A DNA stretch of 64,000 nt from Cycas panzhihuaensis. Its lineage: Eukaryota; Cycadophyta. Within the stretch, counting starts at the first letter, position 1, and every line of letters begins with the position of its first letter. Under the pieces are notes generated by a model. The model did no database searches and was not told where the DNA came from. It saw nothing but the letters and a program-made list of their open reading frames with translations. The position numbers and the translations under genes were made by a program. Below, in pieces: positions 32,947-45,539 of this stretch. The stretch spans positions 144,157,741 to 144,221,740 of the forward strand of contig CM041465.1 of the NCBI GenBank assembly GCA_023213395.1, given 5' to 3'.

Positions 32947-33451
32947 TGACAGAATTAGAATTAATCTAACACCTAAAAATAAATGTTATGATCCTTATTC
33001 TCAGTATCCAATAAACATACATTTATCAAATATATCATAAACACATTCTAATAAACATAATATGTTGAAGGAGGATTAGAAATTAGCTCTAACCCAAAAT
33101 AATAATAGATCAAATTACTTGATAACTAATACTAAAATGTGGCAAAGTTTGAACTCTTACCTAATATACAACCCTCAATATTTGATGGGTATAGATGTAA
33201 CCTTAATTTATATAAGGTTTGATGTCTATCACATTAGAAATGGAAGATATGGATTATACCTCATATGCTCATACTTCATTGGGTCTCGTATTACATATAC
33301 CTCATTAGATAGTTATGAACTTAAAGTGGGGTGTTGACCCTCAACTATGAAGTACAACATTAATTCATAAATTAAGTTATAATTTCACTTTATCTAAGTA
33401 AAGTAACTAACTTTACATAAGAGTATATAAATGAGTCATTATATTTTAACA
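32947..33451 (-). repeat. Copia E 5' LTR (505 bp)
   Basis: TGACAGAATTAG to TTTTAACA; pair of 28060-28555. A TATATAAAT is present on the minus strand near 33.21 kb. Confidence 0.85.
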
Positions 33452-35374
33452 TTAGATTAACCTAAGCCTTAAAAATATGTCATCTCAAGTGTGGAAATTC
33501 TCTTGAGAATTAGTCTTGAGAAAAAAGAAGTCCATACCTCTTCCTAAGAAGAGTGCAAAAGTGAAAAGTTCCCAACATCAAAACCTAGTGGTGACTTGAT
33601 TCCCAAGGATGGAGATAAGGAAGTATAAAGGCCTTTAAGGCAAAGCCCCTAAAGACTAGTTGAATATCTACTCATTTTAAAAGTAAGAATTTTTTTTGTT
33701 TACCATCTCAAAGGATGGAATGGTAGGGAAGTATAAGATAAATGAAGAGGGTGACTAGACACATGAAAAAAATAAAGATCTAGTCAAGACAGGAAGTGCT
33801 TCTAACATTTCCTTAGTATGATTACCAAAATATAAATTATAAGCCAAGGATTATGACTTACTAACCTTCTCAATAAGGGGAGGAGGTGTAAATGAGAAAG
33901 ATCAAAGTAAGATATCAAGTTTGACTCCTTGGTACGGTGGGTAGAATGTGAATTGTGATCCAAAAAGTATGGTCATATACCTTATCACTAAAAGAGGGGA
34001 TGTAAAAGGATACTAAGAATGTAGGTTAATGCATAACATATAGTTATGTACAAGATGGAAGATATAACTATGACTAGAGGACTCATAAATATACCAAAAA
34101 GTGGAAACAAAAAAGTGAAACATGTGTTCATATATGGGTATCTAAAGTGGTTATACCAGTATATGACTCCACATGTAAAAGTCTCATGCATGTCATTAAC
34201 CTAGGCTCATAGATTTAATAGGTGTGGCAATAATCTATAGAGCCAGGTGCTAATATAGGACCAAATATACTATACTCTAAAAGCATAGAGAAGAAATGGA
34301 CTATGATAAAAGGAAATAAGTAACATTAGTTAATACATATATCCACTGCTCTTAAAAGAGGCAAACAACATACAATAAATTCCTAAAAGCTAGGAGAAGT
34401 GTTAATGAACATATGCCCCAAGACCACGTATAATCCTAACTCCTATCCTAATGACTATCCTCCCAAAAAATGTGGACTTGACCTAACTTGCCTAATTAAA
34501 GAATATCTATATTGAGTTAAACTAGGTGAAGAGGTGGAGGAAGATTGACAAGAGAATAAGTTGTACATAGTTGAACCCTAGATTAATGAATTTAATCCAA
34601 TGGTCAAACATCTAAAGACTTAATACACCAACCCTACCATAACCATGTATAGGGGATAAGGTTATACTTACATCTAACTTCACATAACAACCTTCCAAGG
34701 AAGAATGAAGTTAAGAAAAATTACTCTTAATAGGCCATATAATAGTGTCTCAACTCTCCTAATTGCATGAAGTCGAGATAGTTGCTTATTACCATCTTAC
34801 TCAAAACATGGCCAAGCCCTATATTAAGCACCAAAACTAAATTAGTTGATTAAATTTAAAGTAATTAGCCCAACCTTTTTGCAAGGCAAGACATAGTCCT
34901 AAAGAAAGAAGAGCAAGAGAGCAAAAACTAAATGTCACTATATACAATTTCCATTGAGCATAAATAGTATAAAACCCAAACTATGAATAGAAATATGCCA
35001 AATAATGTATTAAAGGAAAGAAGAAACTCAAATAAGTAAGCAAAACAACAAACCCATAAGCATATATGACTAAGAGATTCCTTAATTCTTAATGCTCTTA
35101 TAATGGCCTTCCTCAAGCTATTGAAAGAGAGGTTTCATTTAACTTAAATAAGAAAGGAAAGGAAACGTTTTTTTTTTTTTTTAATCTTTGCACCTTTTTT
35201 TGGGTTTTTACTTTGCTTGCTCATTCTTACCTAACTACTAGGAAGCTACATATGAGAAGAAATAAGCAAACATCAAATGGTTATACAAATAGGTGTTAAG
35301 TAAGCCTCTTCATAACACAAGTTAAAAATAAATCCTAAAAATAAAATGAAATACATATCTTTAATTAAAAGAAC
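33452..35374. other. Old repeat sequence between Copia E and Gypsy G
   Basis: Continuation of relic F and its upstream part. I see no domain. There is a T-run of 15 bases at 35168-35182. Small open frames at 33988-34191 and 34928-35116 have no recognisable features. Confidence 0.4.
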
Positions 35375-35780
35375 TGTTACATAACTCACCTCACTAAGTT
35401 ATGTAAAATACTATTATGCAGAGAGCTATCAGGAGGTTAAGAGATAATGTTAATTATGGAACTTCATATATGAGTCGATAAGCTGGCCAATGGTATGCAA
35501 GGCCATTATGCCATCCAATAGAATGTAAGGCCGCATAGGCCACCAATAGGATTGCATGCGAAAGACCCTCTTTTATCTATATAAGGGTCATAAATTGTAA
35601 AAGATGGTTAGCTTGATGTGACTTTTTATAAAGCTTATACTGTGGTACTCTCTATTTTAATGATCATTTGGCGCTCTTGTGTTCTTGTAAGATTCTCTAT
35701 TAATTTCTTTATAAAATGAAGTGGTTGTGATCATCATTTTTCTGCTATCTCAAGGAGCACATATGAGAAGATACATCCCA
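35375..35780 (+). repeat. Gypsy G 5' LTR (406 bp)
   Basis: TGTTACATAACTC to ATCCCA; pairs with 41548-41948. A TATA box CTATATAAGG lies at 35577-35586. Confidence 0.9.
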
Positions 35781-35782
35781 AG

Positions 35783-35795
35783 TGGTATTAGAGTC
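35783..35795 (+). other. Gypsy G primer-binding site
   Basis: TGGTATTAGAGTC, close to the initiator-tRNA-Met primer site, two bases after the LTR. Confidence 0.8.
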
Positions 35796-37053
35796 GCATT
35801 GTGATCGTTGGAAGTTGCCCAAAAAAATTTAAAAAAAAAAATGCTATCAAATCGAGTACTCTCTCTACCCTGGTAGAGATTGAGGAAATACCTTCGCCTA
35901 GTACTCTCTCCATGGAGATTGAGAAATGGTACTAAGATAGTCCAAGAGTTGTGAGAAAAAGGAAATTTCTTCCCTTATGTAATGCCAGTACTTTATCTTT
36001 TTATTTTTCATCCAATTTTAATTTCATTTATGTATTTCAATTTTACATTAAATTATGTCTCAAGGGTAGATAACACCATTGAGCAGCTACCCTTTCTCCC
36101 TGTCACCTCGCTTTCTCAGGTAGGTAACATCATTGGGCATCTACCCAAGTAGTTAGGTAGAGACCTTGTACCAAGCGTCTTTAAATATCACATGGATCTA
36201 TCATTCAGGCTAAGTGCATCATGACTTTTACCCCTTGTGTCAAGGAGTAGAGATAACACTCCTAAACCAAGCCCTAAATAGAACCTGGATATCGAAGTGT
36301 GCCTCCACGTACCTTCAGGTATATAGGAGGATCCCTTTAGGTCCCAATTCCTTCCTAGGATAAGCAAACTATCGACTGCTAAAGTCTTGTAGTGTAGTGG
36401 TTAGTGGTTAGTGCCATAAAACTACATGTCCCAAACTTCTATAGTTTATTAGCAGGTCTATAAGACTAAGCACACCTTATCTAGTGGCTGGTAGGATACT
36501 CTAATAAAAATATTCCTCTTCTTGATTCAGATTGCAACTCACCTCATATTTTGAAAAAACAAAAAAAATCCTCATGCTGCTTGAACTCAAAACCTATCAT
36601 CACGGTTAAACTCACCACAGAAAAAAAAAAGGAAAAACTCCACTTAGTCACTCTTCACGGTGCAAGTTCACAGTAAAAAAATTTACCCTTACCACTTATA
36701 TACCTTATTTTGATCAGTACATTGTACTGGTTAGTTTGCACTAGGTTAGTATATACCAATAATTTTTGCATTTTTCAGTACCTATCACTGGTGGGTCCCA
36801 CCACTCCCAACCCCTCCTACACCTCATATACCCCATTTAAATAGGCTTTTCACACATGTTCAAGTGAACTTGATATCTTGCTTATATAAATTTTTGGGGT
36901 CAACAGCCTATAGACACCCCACAATCTCCCTATTTGCCCCCTTCTCTTCTCCTTAATAACTCCCTATTTCTTACATCTCGTTCTTTCTTAATCTTTCTCA
37001 CTTTGTTTGTCCCCCTTCTTTCTACCTATTCCTGCCTCCTTACTCCCTTTCTC
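35796..37053 (+). other. Gypsy G leader
   Basis: About 1.26 kb between primer site and gag. A repeated short segment near 36.06-36.16 kb (GGTAGATAACACCATTGAGCA and GGTAGGTAACATCATTGGGCA, imperfect) is visible. I see no gene. Confidence 0.5.
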
Positions 37054-38250
37054 CATGGCTCCTCTAAGCAACAGTGACAAAATCTTGGTAGTTGAGACCC
37101 AAGTCACTAATATTCAGGAAAAATCAAGCAAGATTTAGACCACATATACGAGGAGGTTAAAAATAAAGTAGTTATAATATGAACAGAATTTCAAACAAAC
37201 ATGTTAAGCCTAGTATCTCATTCTGATATACAATGGGTACTTTAGAGGAACAACTTCTCTCCTCAGCCACCAACAACATCCTCTTCAGTCGACCCTATAT
37301 AATAACAAACCTTGACTTTGCTTCCACGTCAGCAATAACCATTTCATCATAAAATCAACATACCCACATTTGATCCAGATCTCAACAAGGATAGCATATA
37401 AAGTTAGATTAGTAAACTAGAGTCCTACTTTACACTTAACCTAATGTTAGTAAATAAATAACTCATATTTTCTTCTATCCACTTAGATGGGAAGGCACAT
37501 CATTAGTTTCAATGATGGGAGTGGAGTACCCTTCTAGCCAGTCTTTGGCACACTTCTCTATTTATTTTTTCAAGCAATAGGAAGAACTTGGAAATAATCT
37601 TTTTTTACACAACTGACACGGTTGAAATAAGTATCCTCTATTGAAGTATACACTGATGAGTTCCAATCTCTACATAATCGAGTTGATTAGTAACTTGATA
37701 AATAGACAAAGATAGATATGTATGTGTATGGGCTTAAAGAACACATCCAAATGTGCCTGAAGATGGTCTCCCTATCCACTCTAAAAGATGCAATTAACAT
37801 GGCTAAAGTAGTAGAAGTAGAGTTTGCCTTAGAAAAGCCTCCTCCATTTAGCCGAGAGTCCACCTAGTTTTTACAATCCTGACAAGCTGATACTTCCTGG
37901 TCCTAAAGACTACGCCTAACTAATTATCAATGATCATGCCCATGACCAAATGACATGCCATCTACATCTCTTGAGGAACATACTAAGGAACCATCTTTAA
38001 AGTCCATCCATATCACTCTAGAAGAGGTACAATGAACCTCTAGTTACGGTAGAATCTACAAAGCTAGGAACATGGTCTTTATAATTGACATTGAATTATC
38101 TTTAAGGGATGACCTTAAGACTGAGTAGGATTATGATGATGAATCCCAAGACCACCCTATTGATGAGTTGCCTCCAAATCTTGAACCTAAAGTTTCCTTA
38201 TCAGCTGTTATCTCCACCACATATCCTAAATCACTCCGAGTTAAAGGAAT
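37054..38250 (+). pseudogene. Gypsy G gag
   Basis: Starts at ATG 37054 (MAPLSNSDKILVVETQVTNI). The core is near 37.35-37.5 kb: INIPTFDPDLNKDS, KLESYFTLNLMLVNK and SSIHLDGKAHH, matching the chromovirus gag pattern (target, LE.YF, hydrophobic helix, G.A). Heavily stop-ridden. Confidence 0.7.
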
Positions 38251-38259
38251 ACTTTGAAA

Positions 38260-38620
38260 AACCCCAATTACTATTTTTATCAGTGATGGCATGTCACTAA
38301 ATTTCATTGATATCTCTATTTCCCAATAATTGAATCTTTACATAAAACCTAAAATAGGCTTTACCTACTCCTTACCTAGTCATCACACTCTTCACTATGC
38401 ATAAACAATAAAAAACCTCACAGTTCACATTGGCTCATATACCTTTGTCTCTGATTTTTATGCCCTATCCATAGGTGGGTCTAATGCAATTCTTAGTGTA
38501 CAATGGCTCCAGACTCTAGGAACTTATAGCACCAATAACTCACCCACAACCCCATTCATAATGTTCAAAGATCACATGGGTTGCTCACATAAACTTTATG
38601 GGATGTAAGCCCCCCCAAAA
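38260..38620 (+). pseudogene. Gypsy G protease
   Basis: Reads ISDGMSLNFIDISIS in place of a D-S-G-S.NFI active-site loop, then IGFTYSLPSHHTL and FYALSIGGSNAILSVQWLQ, the strand before the C-terminal loop. The catalytic D-S/T-G is lost. Confidence 0.6.
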
Positions 38621-38829
38621 CAAAGTAATCTCACCCACCTGAATGCACTGACAACTCAATGGTAATATAGGATACCTCATTCATCTCAATTATATCCAGG
38701 CCCCTTTAGGCATTCACCCGATATCTACTAAGTATTGAATTGATACTAATCTATATTTACTCCATTACTTGTGAGCTCCCTGCCCAATTAAGGTTGTTAT
38801 CATACTATTGAGTTACAAAATTCATATGA

Positions 38830-39560
38830 CCTAATTAGCCTTCAACCATATAGGAACTCATATTTCCCAAAAAAAGAATCAAAAAAATCACAAGGGAATT
38901 ACTAGATATGGGCGTCATCTAACCTAGTAAAAGCCCATATGCAGCACCTATCATTCTAGTTCACAAAAGGGATGGCTCTTTATGACTTTGCATTGACTAT
39001 CATGTGCTCAATAAAATCACCATAAAAAATAAGTTCCTTATGCCACGAATTGATGACATGTTAGATGAGATCCATAGTGCTGCAATTTTTACTAAACTTA
39101 ATTTACAATCAGGATATTACCAAATCCCTATCTTACCAGAGGACTAATATAAAATGGATTTTCGAACCCACCATGGCTACTTTGAGTTCTAGGTTATGCC
39201 CTTTGGCCTATGTAATGCTTGGCTACCTTTTAAGCCCTCATGAATAAGATCTTTTCCCCATACCTATGAAAATTTATCATCGTCTTCTTTGACGATACTC
39301 TTATCTATAGCTCAAATATACCTACTTATATCTTACATCTAGAAATAGTCCTTTAAATCCTGACTGAGAATAAATTATATGCTAAACTCTTTAAATGTGA
39401 GTTTGGAAAATCTAAACTATAATACCTTAGTCATATTATATCCTTTGTAGGGCTTTGGGTGGATCCTAATAAAATCTCAGTCATCACCAATTATCCTACC
39501 CTAAAAACCCTTACCTAATTGTGAGCTTTCCTAAGGCTTACCAGATTTTCTTGTCAGTTT
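38830..39560 (+). pseudogene. Gypsy G reverse transcriptase
   Basis: Reads [57 protein letters not shown] and IIVFFDDTLIYSS; the catalytic FFDD box (about 39.28 kb) is intact although the frame is broken elsewhere. Confidence 0.85.
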
Positions 39561-39599
39561 GTTTGAAATTATACCACACTAACCACCTCCCTAACCCAC

Positions 39600-40085
39600 T
39601 TACTTCAGAACGATTCCTTCCAATGGTCTCCCTCAACCAATGAGGCCTTCCTCCATCTAAAAGAGGTCATGACAACCACCCAGTTTTGGCCTCTCCTAAC
39701 TTTACTCGTCCTTTCCAATTAGAATGCAATGCCTCTGGGTTTGGACTGGGTGTAGTCTTAATGTAGGACTTCCATCCCATCGCCTTTAAAAGTTGAAAAC
39801 TCAAAGATTATAAGTGTAGACTGCCTACATATCAAAAAGAAATGTGGGCCATCCTCTGTACTATTGACAAATGGTGATTGTATCTACTTGGTTCTAAATT
39901 TACTATCCTCACTGATCATCATAGCCTTCGTTGCTTACTAGATCAACCAATCCTCTCAGAAGAGTAGGCTAAATGGGTTGACCACCTCCAAGTTTTTGAC
40001 TTTATATTCAAATATAAAAAGGGGAAAGATAACATTGTGATAGATGCTCTCTCAAGGCTGCTTTCCCCTACACTTAACGATAACA
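39600..40085 (+). pseudogene. Gypsy G RNase H
   Basis: [41 protein letters not shown] and [17 protein letters not shown] are present in order; the first catalytic D has become N. Confidence 0.8.
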
Positions 40086-40149
40086 CCTATCACACTAAGG
40101 ACCCCACTATTCATGTCATTTCTTCCCCACAACTGATATTGATATAAGA

Positions 40150-41250
40150 CTTAGCCACGGTTAACCAATCCCACCCAAATTTCTCACACTGGGTTGATAA
40201 GGTCCACACTCACAAGGATTGGTCCATCCATAACAATCTTCTCTTATACCAAAATCACATATCCGTACATCTCCACTCAACTTTTATTCTACGAATTTTA
40301 TCAAAATATCATTCTCCCCCTCTTGGTGGTTATTTTGGTTTCAATAAAACTTATCGTAGGATATAATCTAACTTCTTTAGCCTAGAAATAAAATCCAATA
40401 TCCTTACCTTTGTCTCTGAATATGACGCATGCCAACATAACAAAGTCAATACAAAATCCCAACTAGGTCTCCTTCAACTATTGCACATCCCACAAGGTAA
40501 ATGGCAATATATTGCCATGGACTTTATAATAGGCTTACCATTATATGCTGAATTTGACTCTATTTTAGTAATCATAGATAGGTTGACAAAATATACCCAC
40601 TTCTTACATGTCCACATAACCTATAAGGCTCCACGTATCGCTAATATTTACCTCTAGATAATATTTTATTTGTATAGCTTTCCATCCACTATTATATACG
40701 ACTAAGACCCTAAATTCACTAGCTCCTTCTGGCAGGAGTTATTTCACACATCAAGAATATCATTCAATATGATTTCGGCATACCATCCATAGATCGATGG
40801 CTAATAAAAGGACCTTAACAAAACTCTAAAAACCTACTCACATTGCTTTGCATCTCGCCACTAGTTTAAATGGATATCATGGCTAGCCCTAGCTAAGTAT
40901 TAGTACAACTCCTCATATCATTTAGCCATTAGAATATCCCCATTTTTGGCTCTCTATGGGTATCCCTCGTTGTCCCAACACACCTTAGCTACCAACCTTC
41001 GCACAACATCAGTACAACAAAAACTGTAGCACATGGACCAAATTCTCCACACACTTAAATAAAATCTATCCATGGCCTAAAATCAAATGAAATAATTAGC
41101 AGATCGGCACCATTTTTATCGCTCCTTCAATATTGGTGATATTGTATTCCTTTGTCTACAACCTTATAAGCAACACTCCCTTCACTATCATAAGAATCAT
41201 AAACTTAGCCCTCGATATTATAGCCCATATAAAGTCCTTAAATGTATTGG
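40150..41250 (+). pseudogene. Gypsy G integrase
   Basis: The core reads YIAMDFIIGLPLYAEFDSI (first D), IDRLTKYTHF, PKFTSSFWQELF (second D) and SAYHP; the catalytic Glu in the motif after it is replaced (KDLNKTL). The zinc segment lies upstream near 40.3-40.45 kb. The C-terminal part includes FNIGDIVFLCLQPY and YKVLKCIGEAVYALNLP. Confidence 0.8.
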
Positions 41251-41329
41251 TGAAGCTGTGTATGCTCTCAACCTTCCTCCCACCACCAACATTCATAATA
41301 CTTTTCACATATCCTATCTTTGAAAGTGT

Positions 41330-41531
41330 TTAAGAAAAACTTATAATCCCCAAACAACCTTTCTAATTTTGGATGAACATATACTGGTTAGTAAACAACG
41401 CCATCTCCGAAATTGATCCATTTCAAAATATTTAATATAATGGGCAGGCTACAACTCGAACAAAGTGACTTGGGAATCTAATAATTTTATCAAGAAGCAC
41501 CTGCATCTCATATGCCTCGAGGACTTAACAT
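41330..41531 (+). pseudogene. Gypsy G chromodomain-like C-terminus
   Basis: Reads ISKYLI then WAGYNSNKVTWESNNFIKKH and LEDLTSQG, the pattern of a plant chromovirus chromodomain (W.G.....TWE) and its usual terminal ED....G. It would direct integration to chromatin. One stop replaces a core residue. Confidence 0.75.
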
Positions 41532-41547
41532 CTCAGGGGAGGGGACC
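41532..41547 (+). other. Gypsy G polypurine tract
   Basis: CTCAGGGGAGGGGACC immediately before the 3' LTR. Confidence 0.85.
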
Positions 41548-41948
41548 TGTTACATAACTCAACTTGCTAAGTTATGTAAAATACTATTATGCGTAGAGCT
41601 ATTAGGAGGTTCAGAGATAATGTTAATTATGGAACTTTGTACATGGATCGATAAGCTGGCCAATGGTATGTAAGGCTATTATACCATCCAATAAAATGTA
41701 AGGTTGCTTAGGCCACTAATAGGATTACATGTGAAAGACTATTTTTTGTCTATATAAGGGTTATAGATCATAGAATATGGTTAGCTTGATGTAACTTTTT
41801 ATAAAGATTATGATGTGGTACTCTCTATTTTGGTGATTATTCTCTTGTGTTCTTGTGAGATTCTCTGTTAATTTGTTTGCAAAATGAAGTGGTTGCGATC
41901 ATCATTTTTCTACTATCTTAAAGAGCACTTGTAAGAAGATACGTCCCA
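41548..41948 (+). repeat. Gypsy G 3' LTR (401 bp)
   Basis: Pairs with 35375-35780, including the TATA box at 41750-41759. Confidence 0.9.
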
Positions 41949-43733
41949 AGAACTATCTATGCTAATTGAAAGAAGTAAATAAAATTAGTACAAAATAGAT
42001 CTAACAATAAAAACAAGCATAAAGGGAAATAAATGAAGTAAATTCAAGATCAAGTTATAAGTGATAAAGTACTTATGTAATGATATGTGAAATTCATGTT
42101 ATAAGGAAAGTTCCATTCCTTATAATGGTAACTCAATATTAGGATTAAAGAAGCAAGATAGATATGTACTAATAGGGTTAACAATGAAAGGGGAGATCTA
42201 TCCCAAGTTCCAAATTGAGGAACTAGTTCTTGAAAAACAACCCAAATGAGATGTATAATAAAAATAGTTAAAGCTAAAGTGAATAAGTGAAGAACCATGA
42301 GTAAAGGAGAAATAACTTTACACAAAGAGATTAGATAAGAAGCTTTAACCACCAAGCTAATAAAAGGAAACCAATAAGAATAGAGGAAAATAATATTGAT
42401 AAGAGATTAAGATGGATGTACCAAAACCAATAATGAAAAGAGGTAGAAAGACTCCCAATAAACTAGAAACAAGCCTTGAAGGAGATGCAACCATGATTTG
42501 ATAATAAGTAAGAAAGAAAAACCTACACAATGAAACAGTGAGACAACTAATAATACAAACTAAAGATTAAGTGAGAACTTATGATAAAAACTCCAAACGA
42601 ATTTGTTAAGATAAAACCAAATAACACTAACAAAACAACAACAAAACCTTCAAAACTTACCACTTCCATTCAATTTATTATTGGAATAAATTAAGAGGAA
42701 TGACAAAGAGAAATTAAGGTGATTAAAATAGAACCATTATGAAAAATATCTCCTCTTAATATTGGCTCCTAAGAACAAAATATCTTCCAAACTCGAAAGT
42801 TATAAAAGCAACTAGTAAAAGCCCAATTATCACCTACAAAAATCACCAAAGGCTCCAAATAACTAAGAGAAAAGAGCTAGCAATAAAAGTAAGAGAGCTA
42901 AAAGATCTAAACCCCATGGTAAAATGTGAATAAATAAGAATATTTTGTATACAATTTTATTGTAAAATCATGGTTTTATAAGCCCATTATATTTTTCACC
43001 CATAATATAATTAGGAAATGACATAAATCAAAGTAAAAAAAAAAATAAAGAGTTATTAGTTTTAAATTTTTTATTCAACACACAAGTGGCACCATGAAAT
43101 TTATAAGAATCTTATAAAATTTATAAGGATACCATGAAATTTGTAAGGGTATCATGAAATTTATTGTGATGCTAAATTTATTTTTTTATGATATTATAAT
43201 ATTTTTTGTAGTGCCTAAACAAATTTTACAGTGCGACATCAAAAAAAATAATAATTTAAATAGAAAAAGGTGTAAACTTTATTGAAATTTTAGAAAAATA
43301 CTAAATAATGATAAAGGGGGGTGAGCTAGCCACTATTAAGAGCAAATGCTCTTAGTTACTACATGATACAGTATTTAATTCCTAATCATAGATATTATAT
43401 AATATAGGGATCAAAGCATAAGCTGATTATGTGATCATGTGAAGATTATTCCACATCATATCAAATAATATCATAGAGCATGCACTTTTAAGCTCAAATT
43501 CTTAAAAGTTATTGACTAATAAGAACTATTGAAATATGCGATATTTTCACATATCTAGTATTTAATGTAAAGTTATGGTTTAACATAATCCCATACATAA
43601 AAGTATTGATAAGTGTGACATGCATGATTATTCATGTATATATCTTATTAGATGATAACAAGGCTCAAGAAATATTATAGCCTATTCATAATGTGATATA
43701 TTTATAAATATATATACACAACACTTAAGAACT
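41949..43733. other. Old repeat sequence between G and H
   Basis: AT-rich, no recognised domain. The frame at 42050-42355 (minus, 101 codons) shows nothing identifiable. From about 43.32 kb, after AAAGGGGGGTGAGC, the sequence may be an LTR of another element broken by H (see 58964-60195). Confidence 0.35.
43092..43165. repeat. Short imperfect tandem repeat
   Basis: About four copies of a 20-21 base unit of the type ACCATGAAATTTATAAGG with variants. Confidence 0.6.
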
Positions 43734-44114
43734 TGATCTGAATTTAAATGGAAAAATGAAAACTTAATCTAATCAAAATAAATTCAGATTCAATATACAA
43801 TATAGTACATTACATTTGGAAATATTTTTATTTTTCTTACAAGATTTAGTTTTATAGTACCCTATTGAGCACTTTCTTCACTGCTATAGCAATCTAGGAG
43901 TGGAGTAATATATGTTAGGCATGATTTGGGTTGTTACGTACTCTCTAGTATATTTACCAGTGATCCAAGTGTGAGGACTTAGCTCTTGTTTTGCCACGAG
44001 CTCTCTTTTGAGAAGTATTTATACCTAGACATCCTCCTTGGATTGCTATAATGTCCTTTTTTCTTCTTTGGCTGCATCGAAGCCTTCTTAGACTCCTCCA
44101 ATACCTCACGAATA

Positions 44115-44755
44115 TTAGATAATGTGACAACAATGTTTTGGAGGCAAAAATTTTGACAGGTTGGCAGTGTATTTTCTCCTAAAACTTTCCTTTGGGGGAT
44201 CGAGGAGGTGAGATCCCCTTGGTCGGGGGTATAGGAGGCCGAACCCCCATTCCCCTCCCCTCCACAGGGCCCTTAACCTAAAAATATAGCACTATAAAAC
44301 ATACTAAATTATAAAAAGAATCGAGGTTGTTCATTGAAAATACTCTAGATTCGATGGTCAAGATTTGTGCCTTGTATGACTCTCTCATATAGCTTGATTT
44401 ATGGTGTTTTTTCATGATGTTGATGGTATTCGATGTATTGGATGTACTATATTTAGTAGAGGCAGCTAGTTATTATTATTGTAAGCATTCTACTATAGAT
44501 TATATACATCTCTCTATTCTTGGATAATAAAGATTAATACCTTTCTTGTATAGATGTTTCCCTAGCACACTATTAGTGTTTTACCACGTTATATCTAGTG
44601 TATATGTGATGCTTTGGATTTCTGATTTATTTAGTGTATTATCTCTAGTTTAAGAACTTACATGTTATATTTCAGTTTCAATTCCTACAATTAATTATAA
44701 AATAGTTTAGATCTTGGTGGCAATTTCTAGTTATTAGGACCTAGTTTTCTTAATG
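44115..44755. mobile_element. 641-bp unidentified insertion with 7-bp target duplication
   Basis: Absent from the matching position of the other H LTR (near 58.20 kb) and flanked by ACGAATA at 44108-44114 and 44756-44762. Starts TTAGATAATGTGAC, ends CTAGTTTTCTTAATG. No terminal inverted repeats and no poly-A tail. It contains a locally GC-rich, G-run/C-run segment near 44.2-44.27 kb (GGGGGATCGAGG, GATCCCC). I do not recognise the family. Confidence 0.7.
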
Positions 44756-45214
44756 ACGAATAGATATGGGCACTCTTTTTATGCTTCTTCCTATTTGTTT
44801 CGCTCTTGTACCTCTATTTTCTCACGCAATCTCATTTTTAGAGAAAAAACACATTTATTGCTCCTTCCTATTTGTTTCGCTCTTGTACCTCCCCAAATTT
44901 CTTACTCCTCTCGCTGCATCTAAGATTATTGGGTGCTTTTCCTTTTGCTTTTTGGATAGATTTGGGTAGTTTTTTCTATCTTCCCATGTTTGTTCCTCTT
45001 CAAAAACTATTTTTCCTTTTTTTTTCTCATTTTATTTTTCCAACCTACTTTTCATTCTATTAAAAACTAATTTAAATCAATTTAAATCTCCAATTTCTTT
45101 CTTCAATTAAGTAGAGAATACTTATACGAATGTCGTCCTAAATTTTTGCATCAAATAAAGTATGTTTTCTCCATCAAAACATATCTTCCCATGAGGCTAT
45201 CATTTTTTGGTTGC

Positions 45215-45350
45215 ACCAAAAATGAGATTAGTCGTACCTTGGTAAAACATGGTCATACTTGAGGTAGTTCTAGTTACATTGGCTACTGATCCAGTCATAC
45301 CTGAGATAGGTTTGGTCATACTTAGGACTAGACTTGTTATACCAAAATGT
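45215..45350. repeat. Minisatellite-like repeats in the H 3' LTR
   Basis: Several imperfect copies of a roughly 20-base unit of the type GGTCATACYTGAGATAGGTTT. The same array is longer in the other LTR (58660-58825). Confidence 0.6.
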
Positions 45351-45487
45351 ATATTTTCATATTTTAAGAGTCCAAATAGCATTTTTCTACCTAAATAAGG
45401 TTGGATGTATGAAAATAAATACCACCAAATATTTTTATACACTTTTTTGAAGAGTACTTTGGATTTAATAGATCTAAAATTGGATCA

Positions 45488-45505
45488 TAACTCTCCCTTT
45501 TTATG
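45488..45505 (-). other. Gypsy H polypurine tract
   Basis: Minus strand AAAAAGGGAGAGTTA directly before the LTR start TGATCCAATTTT. Confidence 0.75.
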
Positions 45506-45539
45506 AGTTCATGGCCTCACGAACCTTATAATTATAACT

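Larger units (their letters stand above)
28060..33451 (-). mobile_element. Ty1/Copia element E, inserted in relic F
   Basis: Flanked by two about 500-bp LTRs, with polypurine tract beside the left LTR and iMet primer site beside the right LTR, so it reads leftward. Target duplication TTAGG (28055-28059) versus TTAGA (33452-33456), one difference. At 5.4 kb it is complete in outline but has a large deletion in RT/RNase H. All coding parts are decayed. Confidence 0.85.
35375..41948 (+). mobile_element. Ty3/Gypsy chromovirus-type element G
   Basis: A 6.57-kb element with paired LTRs, iMet-type primer site, gag, protease, RT, RNase H, integrase, chromodomain-like tail and polypurine tract. Perfect target duplication AGAAC at 35370-35374 and 41949-41953. 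The chromodomain and the domain order place it among plant chromoviruses. Coding capacity is lost through many stops. Confidence 0.9.
43734..45487 (-). repeat. Gypsy H 3' LTR, interrupted
   Basis: TGATCTGAATTT to TTGGATCA; repeats 57825-58963, apart from the insertion at 44115-44755. Confidence 0.85.
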
